From an uncultured Oscillospiraceae bacterium (GTDB lineage: Bacteria; Bacillota; Clostridia; Oscillospirales; Ruminococcaceae), in contig CAKSPC010000066.1 in the NCBI GenBank assembly GCA_934481445.1, positions 1-9,807 of the forward strand: a DNA stretch of 9,807 nt, given 5' to 3'. Both the position numbers and the translations under genes were made by a program. Below, piece by piece: positions 1 to 5,747 of this stretch; the first letter of the stretch is position 1; the number at the start of each line of letters is the position of its first letter. The notes beneath the pieces are model-generated. The model did no database searches and was not told where the DNA came from. It saw only the letters and a program-made list of their open reading frames with translations.

Positions 1-76
1 CCTCCGTAGCTCAGTCGGTAGTAGCACCTGACTGTTAATCAGGGTGTCACTGGTTCAAGTCCAGTCGGGGGAGCCA
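1..76 (+). tRNA. tRNA-Asn (anticodon GUU), missing its first base
   Basis: The cloverleaf can be folded by eye. The acceptor stem uses positions 1-6 and 66-72, with the first base of its 5' strand just outside the window. The anticodon stem CCTGA/TCAGG (27-31, 39-43) encloses the loop CTGTTAA with anticodon GTT at 34-36. The T arm ACTGG/CCAGT (49-53, 61-65) holds the loop TTCAAGT. The discriminator is G73 and CCA is encoded at 74-76. The D arm is slightly irregular: GCTC (9-12) faces TAGC (22-25), leaving a C-T mismatch and a 9-nt loop. It reads asparagine codons AAC and AAU. The gene borders a recombinase relic, which fits tRNA genes being common integration sites. Confidence 0.95.
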
Positions 77-85
77 GGTTAGTTA

Positions 86-120
86 GCATCTATACAGGGT
101 TCTGTATAGATGCTTTTCTT
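86..120 (+). terminator. Rho-independent terminator of tRNA-Asn
   Basis: A perfect 12-bp stem, GCATCTATACAG (86-97) with CTGTATAGATGC (102-113), encloses the 4-nt loop GGTT and is followed by TTTTCTT. It starts 10 nt after the encoded CCA, as expected for the end of a tRNA transcript. In the opposite direction there is no T run, so it should act on the plus strand only. Confidence 0.9.
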
Positions 121-155
121 GTTTTCCGATAGTATTGCATTTATTGAGTCTTCGA

Positions 156-449
156 CTATCTGCAGTTATGTATCTGCCATATGATTATGCCGTTATCATT
201 GTTATCAACATATATCCGTGCTATGCACGAATTTATCAGTTTTCTGACACTTGGCATTGAACCTGTCCCTTTTATAATAATATCATATAACCATGACTTG
301 ATCTCGCCAACTTTTGTCAGCGTATTCTTCTGTTGTTCTAGCTCAGCAATCTCTTGCTTTAACTCAATGATACGCTTGTTTGTTTCTGAGAACCTTGCTT
401 TGAGCACATTGCTTTTTTCATTATCTTGATCAAGAATAAATGTCAGTAG
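156..449 (-). pseudogene. Remnant of a large serine recombinase, C-terminal end
   Basis: This frame follows directly, without frameshift, on the TAG at 450-452 that ends the upstream chimeric frame. It has a charged coiled-coil stretch (about KRIIELKQEIAELEQQ) and ends with a segment around LINSCIARIYVDNNDN. That order, coiled coil then a short beta-rich tail, is typical of the C-terminus of large serine recombinases of Bacillota integrative elements. The catalytic N-terminal domain (serine nucleophile, resolvase fold) is absent and so is the zinc-ribbon part, so it cannot recombine DNA. No ribosome binding site was found in front of its internal ATG (405-407). It is AT-rich compared with the housekeeping genes to the right. 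Assignment rests on recognised style rather than alignment. An unrelated small coiled-coil protein is possible but less likely. Confidence 0.6.
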
Positions 450-764
450 CTATATTGGCTCATTGCCATGCTCATTTTCAAGCTCACCATTGAAATACCA
501 TTCCCCTATATACTTGCGGTTTTTGAGCATATTCTCGAAATCTTTGAATGACCATGTTCCCCTTATTGGTTGTATCAGACCTTTTGATTGTAATTCTGCA
601 ATCTGCTGTTTAATTATGAGTGAAGTTATATTCTCAAGTTCAGTTTCATTTATCTGGTCAAAAAATCGTGTAAGGTTATTCCGGTAGCTTTTTATCGTGC
701 GTTTTGAATAGCTCTTAATTGAGCAGTTGACTAAAAATTCCCTGATAATGCTTTTTACCTGCAT
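450..764 (-). pseudogene. Chimeric recombinase fragment: tyrosine recombinase N-terminus joined to serine recombinase domain
   Basis: The first ~60 residues (MQVKSIIREFLVNCSIKSYS onward, then RTIKSYRNNLTRFFDQI) look like the core-binding, SAM-like N-terminal domain of XerC/XerD-type tyrosine recombinases. The rest, around TWSFKDFENMLKNRKYIGEW followed by ENEHGNEPI, looks like the Recombinase domain (Pfam PF07508 type) of large serine recombinases. The two families are unrelated, so this is a fusion made by deletion or rearrangement. The joint lies near ELQSKGL, a segment that would suit both families. Neither catalytic centre is present. I chose the ATG at 764 because AAGGGG lies 9 nt before it; the in-frame ATG at 812 would start upstream of the inverted repeat. 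The frame ends at TAG 450-452 and continues open beyond it to 156. It is probably a decayed element and not a working enzyme, although it could still be expressed. Confidence 0.65.
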
Positions 765-770
765 AATAAT

Positions 771-798
771 ACACCCCTTGATTATTGTCAAGGGGTGT
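771..798 (-). promoter_or_regulatory. Perfect inverted repeat that would hide the recombinase ribosome binding site
   Basis: ACACCCCTTGA (771-781) and TCAAGGGGTGT (788-798) form a perfect 11-bp stem with a 6-nt loop. On the minus strand the downstream arm contains AAGGGG (774-779), the Shine-Dalgarno candidate for the ATG at 764, so a transcript entering from upstream would fold it away. The same stretch also reads TTGACA (786-791), 17 nt, TATTAT (763-768) on the minus strand, a good sigma-A promoter by sequence. Its -10 overlaps the ATG, so it could not serve this start codon. An operator or element-end function is also possible. Confidence 0.6.
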
Positions 799-878
799 TT
801 GATGTACTTCATCGTTGAGGTAATGTACGTCGATGCTACTGGAATGTATACACTCGCAAAAGCACTAACTCACGAAAT

Positions 879-892
879 CCCCGCAAACGGGG
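879..892 (-). terminator. Possible weak terminator after yebC
   Basis: CCCCG and CGGGG form a 5-bp GC-rich stem with a 4-nt loop, 7 nt beyond the yebC stop codon. On the minus strand it is followed only by ATTTCG, a poor U tract. It marks a plausible end of the long minus-strand operon. The rest of 813-899 shows no other convincing signal. Confidence 0.4.
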
Positions 893-899
893 TTCTGCA

Positions 900-1652
900 T
901 CAGTCCTCGTCGTCAGCCTCGGGAGCGTCCCAGTTGTGCCATACGTTCTGAACATCATCGTTGTCGTCGAGGGCTTCGAGGAGCAGACCCATCTTCTTTA
1001 TCTGATCTTCGTCGGTGAGCGTAGTGTATGTAGATGGCACCTGCTCTGCCTCGGCGGAAATTACTTCGTATCCGCGCTTTCTCAGTTCTTCCGCAACATT
1101 GCCAACTTCGGCGGGATCGGTGGTTATTTCAACGCAGCCGTCCTCGAAGCTGAAGTCATCAGCGCCGGACTCGAGAATATCCTCCATAGCCTTGTCCTCG
1201 TCGATATCGCCGTCCTCGTTGTTCAGCACTATAACGCCCTTCAGAGAGAACATGAAGCTTACGCAGCCGGTCGCGCCCATGTTTCCGCCGAACTTATCGA
1301 AGTAGTGGCGGATTTCGCCTGCGGTACGGTTTCTGTTATCGGTGAGGCAGTCAACTATGACTGCAACTCCGTTGGGTCCATAGCCCTCGTATACGCAGTT
1401 TTCGTAATCGTTCTTCTCTGCACCGCCGGCAGCCTTTTTCAGCAGTCTGTCGATGTTGTCGTTTGGAATATTATTGGACTTTGCCTTCTGAACAAGGGTG
1501 AATAGTCTGGAGTTGTTCGCGGGATCCGCAGAACCTGTTTCCTTGATGCAAACAAGGATCTCACGGCTGATCTTTGTGAAAACCTTCGCTCTTGCGCCGT
1601 CCTTTTCGCCCTTCTTGCGCTTGATGGTGCTCCATTTTGAATGTCCTGACAT
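900..1652 (-). CDS. yebC: YebC/PmpR (TACO1) family protein
   Basis: A 250-residue protein of the usual YebC length. It starts with the family signature MSGHSKWSTIKRKKGEKD, has the conserved NNIPNDNIDRLLKKA region (about 60-74), the YEGYGPNGVAVIV block (88-100), RNRTAGEIRHYFDKFGGNMG (about 107-126) and GCVSFMF (129-135). YebC proteins were long annotated as DNA-binding transcriptional regulators. Bacterial and mitochondrial (TACO1) members are now linked to translation, helping ribosomes through difficult stretches such as polyproline. They act in the cytoplasm. The start is supported by AAAGGAG about 8 nt before the ATG. It lies 31 nt downstream of the yitT stop and is the last gene of the minus-strand array, which suits a translation role. 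Family assignment is secure; which YebC subgroup it belongs to is not decided here. Confidence 0.95.
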   Translation of the reverse strand: MSGHSKWSTIKRKKGEKDGARAKVFTKISREILVCIKETGSADPANNSRLFTLVQKAKSNNIPNDNIDRLLKKAAGGAEKNDYENCVYEGYGPNGVAVIVDCLTDNRNRTAGEIRHYFDKFGGNMGATGCVSFMFSLKGVIVLNNEDGDIDEDKAMEDILESGADDFSFEDGCVEITTDPAEVGNVAEELRKRGYEVISAEAEQVPSTYTTLTDEDQIKKMGLLLEALDDNDDVQNVWHNWDAPEADDED

Positions 1653-1683
1653 TGGTCTTTCTCCTTTATTTTAATTTTCTTGT

Positions 1684-2559
1684 TTATGAAAGCTTGCTGA
1701 AGCCTTTTCCGAAAACCTCGCCCGCGTTCGTTACCACAACAAATGCGGCTGGGTCTATCTCCTTGATTATCCGTTTGACCTTTGCAAAGTCACGCTTGTA
1801 TATCGCCGTAACGATAACCTGACGCTTGTCGCCGCTGTATGCGCCCTCGCCGTTTAGCAGGGTAACGCCACGGCTCTGCTCCAGCAGTTTTTCTGCAATA
1901 TCCTGGTATTTATCCGAGAATATCATAAGCATTCTGCTTTCAAGGCTGCCGTAAACTATCGCGTCGATGATCTTCGACTGCACAAATATAACAACAATTG
2001 CATACAGCACGATATTAAGATCGCGGTACACGATAAGTCCCGCCAGAACAACGCAGCCATCTACGGCAAATTGTATCTGCCCGAGTTTGAAATTCGGGAA
2101 AAACCTGTTGACTATTTTCGTGACGATATCCGTTCCGCCGGAGGATCCCTCGCGGCTGTACGCTAAACCGAGCCCTATGCCGAGAAGCACGCCGCCGAAT
2201 ACGGAAGCGAGTATGCCGTTGCCGTTTTCCGCAAGATACTGCGGGATGCCAGCGAAAACATAGTCCGTAAACACCGTTATCGACGCTACGGAGATGAGCG
2301 TTTTTATCATCGTTTTCCTGTTCAGCAGGATAAATCCCGCAATAAGAAGTGGGATGTTGATAATCCCGATGAGCGAGCCCACCGAAGCCCCGGAAACGCC
2401 CGAAATAATTATAGCGATACCCGTCGCACCGCCCGGGGCGATGTTGTTGGGCGAGATGAAGCAGTTAACGCCGAGGGAATATATCGCCGCCGCAGCGATT
2501 ATCACCGCGATGTCGATTATCCACTTGCGCACTGCGCTGCTTTTGTTATCGTTTTTCAT
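1684..2559 (-). CDS. YitT family membrane protein (DUF161 plus DUF2179)
   Basis: A 291-residue polytopic membrane protein. Hydrophobic segments lie at about 13-33, 44-56, 60-79, 85-105, 116-133 and 165-195. The family motifs are visible: NCFISPNNIAPGGATGIAI near 32-50, REGSSGGTDI at 136-145, and the cytosolic C-terminal DUF2179 domain around 205-285 with RGVTLLNGEGAYSGDKRQV. This architecture is common and often multi-copy in Bacillota. The transported substrate or other function is not established for the family. Its ATG overlaps the stop of the Mini-RNase III gene as ATGA, and the ribosome binding site is weak (GGCGGCGG region), so translation is probably coupled to that gene. It is the one membrane protein in a ribosome-related operon; nothing in the sequence explains why. 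Confidence 0.92.
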   Translation of the reverse strand: MKNDNKSSAVRKWIIDIAVIIAAAAIYSLGVNCFISPNNIAPGGATGIAIIISGVSGASVGSLIGIINIPLLIAGFILLNRKTMIKTLISVASITVFTDYVFAGIPQYLAENGNGILASVFGGVLLGIGLGLAYSREGSSGGTDIVTKIVNRFFPNFKLGQIQFAVDGCVVLAGLIVYRDLNIVLYAIVVIFVQSKIIDAIVYGSLESRMLMIFSDKYQDIAEKLLEQSRGVTLLNGEGAYSGDKRQVIVTAIYKRDFAKVKRIIKEIDPAAFVVVTNAGEVFGKGFSKLS

Positions 2560-2975
2560 ACATTATTGACCGCCGCCATGTCTTTTGTCGGCAGCGCCTC
2601 GCATATTTTCTCAAAAAGCTCTTCTACGCGTTTTTCCTGCCCCGAAAGGCTAAGGTAGCCGAACAGCGCTTCCAGCGCGGTGGCACGCCTGTATTCGGAT
2701 GGTTTTGCACTTTTCGGGACGGATATTCCCCCCGCGTTTCTTCCGCGGCGGAGTATATCAGTCTCGCGCTCTGTCAGCAGCGGCTCGATAACGCTTACCG
2801 CCTCGGACTGATAGCACGCGCGCACCTGTTCCACCGCCATATCATGCAGCCGCCCCGCGCTCGTGTTTCCGCGCAGAACTACCCGCCGCCTTACCATGAC
2901 CTCATACACCCCGTCGCCGTAAAACGCGAGAACATTCGGGCTGTATGCCGCAGCTTCCTTTTCGCTCAGCACCAT
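2556..2975 (-). CDS. mrnC: Mini-ribonuclease III
   Basis: A 139-residue protein with the RNase III catalytic fold but no double-stranded RNA-binding domain, as in Bacillus subtilis MrnC. Visible motifs are AFYGDGVYEVMVRR (17-30) with the catalytic aspartate at D21, LLTERETDILRRGRNA (66-81), and YRRATALEALFGYL (95-108) with the second catalytic acidic residue at E102. In B. subtilis this enzyme matures the ends of 23S rRNA within the 50S particle. AAAGGA lies about 7 nt before the ATG and overlaps the end of the preceding gene, 4 nt away, and the stop overlaps the start of yitT. In Bacillus it sits next to cysS and an rRNA methyltransferase gene. Here it is instead in the obg operon, together with another 50S assembly factor. 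Confidence 0.92.
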   Translation of the reverse strand: MVLSEKEAAAYSPNVLAFYGDGVYEVMVRRRVVLRGNTSAGRLHDMAVEQVRACYQSEAVSVIEPLLTERETDILRRGRNAGGISVPKSAKPSEYRRATALEALFGYLSLSGQEKRVEELFEKICEALPTKDMAAVNNV

Positions 2976-2979
2976 CGTA

Positions 2980-3675
2980 TCATCCTTTCAGAATGTAATA
3001 GACATAGCTGTATTCCTCACAGTGAAGCTCGAACATTTCCTCTTCCTTTGTGAGCACGCTCATGCCGGCCGCCGCGTCGCCGTCGTCCTGCCCGCTGAAC
3101 CTTCCCGCCGCTTCGGAGAGCGGCTTGTAGTGGTGCACTGTCCAGTCGGATTTCGGCGCGATGTAGAAGTCCTCCACGCGGAATCCCTGCTCTTTCGCAA
3201 GCACGATGACCCTGTCCAGCGGTTCCAGTATCCCGAAGCGCTTTTCGCAGTAGCTGAGCGTGTCGGGGCTTGGTTCGATAAGCCAGCACAGCGTTCTGTA
3301 GACCGCCGTTCCGCTATTTGCAGTGAGCTGTTTTATCTGCGCAAGCCGCCTGTCCGCGCCGTCGAATTCCACCACGCCGTTATACCACAGCAGGTCGTAT
3401 CCGCCGTCAGTTTCGGGTATCTCGAACGACTGCACGCTGATGGCGTCAAGCCCTGCGGCGGCAGCCTTTTCCGCGCGTATTTCATCGGCGTACGCTGCGG
3501 TGACATCGCAGGAAAATCTGTCCCGTATCAGAGTTGGCGTAAAGCAGTCGTCGCCGACGAACACCGCCCGCTTCGGGACAATTTTTCCACACAGATCCAG
3601 CACGGCGCGCGATGTTTCCTCGCTTCCTGCCGAGCCGAAATCCAGGTTTTCAAGTAAGCTTCCCAGAAAATTCAT
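2980..3675 (-). CDS. Class I SAM methyltransferase-like protein with degenerate SAM-binding loop
   Basis: A 231-residue cytoplasmic protein. The order of segments matches a class I methyltransferase: a helix with VLDLCGKIVPKRAVFV (25-40) where motif I should be, VTAAYADE (58-65), a strand with YDLLWYNGVVEF (93-104) at the motif IV position, then YRTLCWLIEPSP (126-137), a long helix and SDWTVHHYKPL (176-186). The last two resemble a family of small-molecule-type methyltransferases with LCWL and YKPL segments. Motif I reads VGDDCFTPT where GCGxGxxT is expected, so two glycines of the SAM loop are missing and SAM binding is doubtful. The start is preceded by GGGGG 5 nt before the ATG. It is followed after 4 nt by mrnC and preceded by obg, 49 nt upstream. 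Substrate unknown; it could be a catalytically inactive relative. Confidence 0.7.
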   Translation of the reverse strand: MNFLGSLLENLDFGSAGSEETSRAVLDLCGKIVPKRAVFVGDDCFTPTLIRDRFSCDVTAAYADEIRAEKAAAAGLDAISVQSFEIPETDGGYDLLWYNGVVEFDGADRRLAQIKQLTANSGTAVYRTLCWLIEPSPDTLSYCEKRFGILEPLDRVIVLAKEQGFRVEDFYIAPKSDWTVHHYKPLSEAAGRFSGQDDGDAAAGMSVLTKEEEMFELHCEEYSYVYYILKG

Positions 3676-3682
3676 ATTTGCC

Positions 3683-3701
3683 CCCGATCATCCCGCTCGG
3701 G
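3683..3701 (-). promoter_or_regulatory. Short hairpin covering the ribosome binding site of the methyltransferase-like gene
   Basis: On the minus strand CCCGA (697-701 within 3697-3701) can pair with TCGGG (3683-3687), taking up most of the GGGGG Shine-Dalgarno run just before the ATG at 3675. It lies in the 49-nt gap after obg. The stem is only 5 bp with a 9-nt loop, so it may have little effect. Confidence 0.25.
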
Positions 3702-3724
3702 TAATATATCTCTGTATTGTCCGA

Positions 3725-4999
3725 TTATCTTACATAGTTGAACTCGAAGTCGAAGATGGACACAAGGTCGTCCTCCTGAATGCCCTGACGCTCGAGCTCA
3801 TCGATTATGCCGCTGGAACGAAGCACGCGCTGGAAATACTGAAGGCTCTCGTAGTCCTCCATGTTGACGGTGCTGAGTATCGGCGCGAGCCATTCTGCGT
3901 CGACAACATAAACGTCGTCGATCTTCTGCACCGTGAAGCTGTGCTTTTCGGTTTCCATCTTTTCGATTTCTTCGAGGGTCAGCGGCTGCACCTCAAAGCG
4001 CTTTGCGGGAGGAAGCTTGTCCAGCTCCGCCGTTACGCAGTCCATAAGCTCCTCGGTGCCCTGTGTGGTCGCCGCGGAAATAGGGAAGAACGGCAGCCCC
4101 TGCGCCGTGATGAACTCGCGCAGAGCGCTTATCTGCTCCTCGGTCGCCATATCGCACTTGTTCGCCGCAACGATCTGCGGGCGCTGTGCGAGGTCCTCGG
4201 AGAAATTCGCAAGCTCCTGATTTATCTTATTGAAATCCTCGATGGGATCTCTGCCCTCTATGCCCGAAACGTCGATGACATGGACGATAAGGCGGCAGCG
4301 CTCCACATGGCGGAGGAATTCATGCCCAAGACCCACGCCCTCGCTGGCGCCCTCGATAAGACCGGGGATATCCGCCATGACAAAAGACTTCTCGCCGCGC
4401 TTTACAACGCCGAGAACAGGGGTGAGGGTGGTGAAGTGGTAATTTGCTATCTTAGGCTTTGCGGCGCTTACAACGCTTATCAGCGTGGACTTACCCACAT
4501 TCGGGAATCCTACAAGACCGACGTCCGCAAGTAGCTTCAGCTCAAGCACCACGTCGAATTTCTCGCCGGGGAAGCCGGGCTTTGCGAAGCGGGGGATCTG
4601 TCTTGTGGGGGTCGCGAAGTGTACGTTGCCCTTGCCGCCCTTGCCGCCGTGTGCAACAATTACAGGCTCGTCGTCGGATATATCCGCCATGATCCTTCCC
4701 GTGTGCGCGTCCTTTACGATGGTTCCCCTCGGAACGCGGATAACCGTCGGCTCCATGGAGCGGCCTGAGCAGCGTTTTGCGCCGCCGGGCTCGCCGTCGG
4801 GGGCGACGTACTTCTTTTTATAACGGAAGTCGATCAGCGTCGAGAGGTTGTCGTCGGCAACGAAAACAATATCGGAACCTTTTCCGCCGTCGCCGCCGTC
4901 AGGGCCGCCCGCGTTCACATATTTTTCTCTGTGGAAGGAAACAGCGCCGTTACCGCCGTTGCCTGCCTTAATGGAGATCTCAACCTTGTCTACAAACAT
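3725..4999 (-). CDS. obg: GTPase Obg/CgtA
   Basis: A 424-residue protein with the three expected parts. The glycine-rich Obg fold covers about 1-158 (GNGGNGAVSFHREKYV near 13-28 and GGPDGGDGGKGSD near 31-43). The GTPase domain follows, with G1 GFPNVGKST (164-172), G3 DIPGLIEGA (210-218), G4 NKCD (280-283) and G5 SAAT (308-311). The C-terminal OCT domain covers about 350-424 and ends DFEFNYVR. Obg is an essential GTPase that binds the late 50S subunit and links ribosome assembly to the stringent response through ppGpp. Its place after rplU-prp-rpmA is the classic bacterial arrangement. AAAGGCGGGG stands shortly before the ATG. The gap to rpmA is about 147 nt and contains two hairpins but no convincing promoter, so it is probably transcribed at least partly by readthrough from rplU. 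Confidence 0.98.
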   Translation of the reverse strand: MFVDKVEISIKAGNGGNGAVSFHREKYVNAGGPDGGDGGKGSDIVFVADDNLSTLIDFRYKKKYVAPDGEPGGAKRCSGRSMEPTVIRVPRGTIVKDAHTGRIMADISDDEPVIVAHGGKGGKGNVHFATPTRQIPRFAKPGFPGEKFDVVLELKLLADVGLVGFPNVGKSTLISVVSAAKPKIANYHFTTLTPVLGVVKRGEKSFVMADIPGLIEGASEGVGLGHEFLRHVERCRLIVHVIDVSGIEGRDPIEDFNKINQELANFSEDLAQRPQIVAANKCDMATEEQISALREFITAQGLPFFPISAATTQGTEELMDCVTAELDKLPPAKRFEVQPLTLEEIEKMETEKHSFTVQKIDDVYVVDAEWLAPILSTVNMEDYESLQYFQRVLRSSGIIDELERQGIQEDDLVSIFDFEFNYVR

Positions 5000-5070
5000 T
5001 GTTTTCCCCGCCTTTCATAGTTTGTTTTTTCCCATCAGCGGCAGAATATTCACCCGCCGAATAACGACAA

Positions 5071-5100
5071 ATAAGGCGGACTGTCAACAATCCGCCTTAT
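5071..5100 (-). terminator. Hairpin between rpmA and obg, possible leaky terminator
   Basis: ATAAGGCGGA (5071-5080) and TCCGCCTTAT (5091-5100) form a perfect 10-bp stem with a 10-nt loop. On the minus strand it is followed by TTGTCGTT, an interrupted U tract, so termination would be partial. It could reduce obg expression relative to the ribosomal proteins, or protect the 3' end of the ribosomal protein mRNA. Confidence 0.5.
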
Positions 5101-5116
5101 GATGTTACCTAATTGT

Positions 5117-5130
5117 CCGCGAAAACGCGG
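5117..5130 (-). other. Small GC hairpin just after rpmA
   Basis: CCGCG and CGCGG enclose a 4-nt loop, 16 nt past the rpmA stop. No U tract follows. It resembles the hairpin after yebC in position and in the flanking GAACCC on the minus strand. Confidence 0.35.
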
Positions 5131-5146
5131 GTTCCCAACAGGTTAA

Positions 5147-5425
5147 TCAGTCAGCGTATACGCTAACCTGCTTTCTGTCTCTGCCAACGCGCTCGAACTT
5201 AACGGTACCGTCAACCAGAGCGAACAGTGTGTCGTCAGAGCCGATGCCAACGTTGTTGCCGGCATGGATATGAGTGCCTCTCTGTCTAACCAGGATGTTG
5301 CCTGCCAGAACGAACTGACCGTCAGCGCGTTTTACGCCAAGTCTCTTGGACTCGGAATCACGGCCGTTCTTGGTGGAACCCATACCTTTTTTATGAGCGA
5401 AATACTGTAAACTAATTCTAATCAT
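5147..5425 (-). CDS. rpmA: 50S ribosomal protein L27
   Basis: A 92-residue protein starting [20 protein letters not shown], the Bacillota form of L27, followed by the conserved [19 protein letters not shown] and [19 protein letters not shown] blocks. L27 sits next to the peptidyl transferase centre of the 50S subunit. The first nine residues (MIRISLQYF) are the cleavable extension known from Staphylococcus aureus and relatives, removed by Prp between F9 and A10 so that the mature N-terminus can reach the active site. I chose the ATG at 5425 because AGGAGG lies 8 nt upstream and the cleavage motif starts there. The frame is open further upstream, but that part overlaps prp and has no L27 similarity. 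It overlaps the end of prp by 8 nt. Confidence 0.98.
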   Translation of the reverse strand: MIRISLQYFAHKKGMGSTKNGRDSESKRLGVKRADGQFVLAGNILVRQRGTHIHAGNNVGIGSDDTLFALVDGTVKFERVGRDRKQVSVYAD

Positions 5426-5747
5426 CGTTTTTTCCTCCTGTGTTGTGAGTTTCAAGCTTAATCTTGCTGTGTTCTTCGGCGATAATTTCCATGTGGGCGT
5501 AGAATGATTCGAGCAGCTTTTCCGCCGCATCGTTCTGTTCCTTCAGTTTAAGGGTTATGCGGTTTTCCTCAACGGAAACGTCCGCCGCCGCACCGAAAAA
5601 ATCAGTAACGGTATTGCAGACCAGCATAACGGCCGAACTGACCGCCGCACAGACTATGTCCGTGCCCTCAACGCCGTAACCCGCGTGCCCCGTGACGGTA
5701 AATCCGACGAGAGCGTTGCCGCGCCGATAAAAAACAGCTTTCAGCAT
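5418..5747 (-). CDS. prp: Ribosomal-processing cysteine protease Prp
   Basis: A 109-residue protein of the YsxB family. The signature [19 protein letters not shown] holds the catalytic histidine H21 and cysteine C33 in the expected spacing. Prp removes the short N-terminal extension of ribosomal protein L27, and its gene lies between rplU and rpmA in many Bacillota, exactly as here. The cleavage motif LQYF/AHKKG is present in the adjacent L27, so the protease and its substrate match. The start codon overlaps the rplU stop by one base (TAATG) and the end overlaps rpmA by 8 nt, so the three genes are translationally coupled. Its C-terminus is charged and presumably flexible. Confidence 0.96.
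   Translation of the reverse strand: MLKAVFYRRGNALVGFTVTGHAGYGVEGTDIVCAAVSSAVMLVCNTVTDFFGAAADVSVEENRITLKLKEQNDAAEKLLESFYAHMEIIAEEHSKIKLETHNTGGKNDD

Noticed and set aside
128..160. GATAGT and ACTATC inverted repeat after the tRNA-Asn terminator
   Set aside because: Six-base arms 21 nt apart in AT-rich DNA are expected by chance, and no function is suggested.
3323..4534. A 403-codon open frame on the plus strand opposite obg
   Set aside because: It lies antisense to a clear Obg reading frame, has no recognisable domain, and long antisense frames are common opposite genes of this codon use.
5426..5530. Upstream extension of the L27 frame
   Set aside because: It overlaps prp in another frame and has no L27 similarity. 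AGGAGG and the Prp cleavage motif fix the start at 5425.
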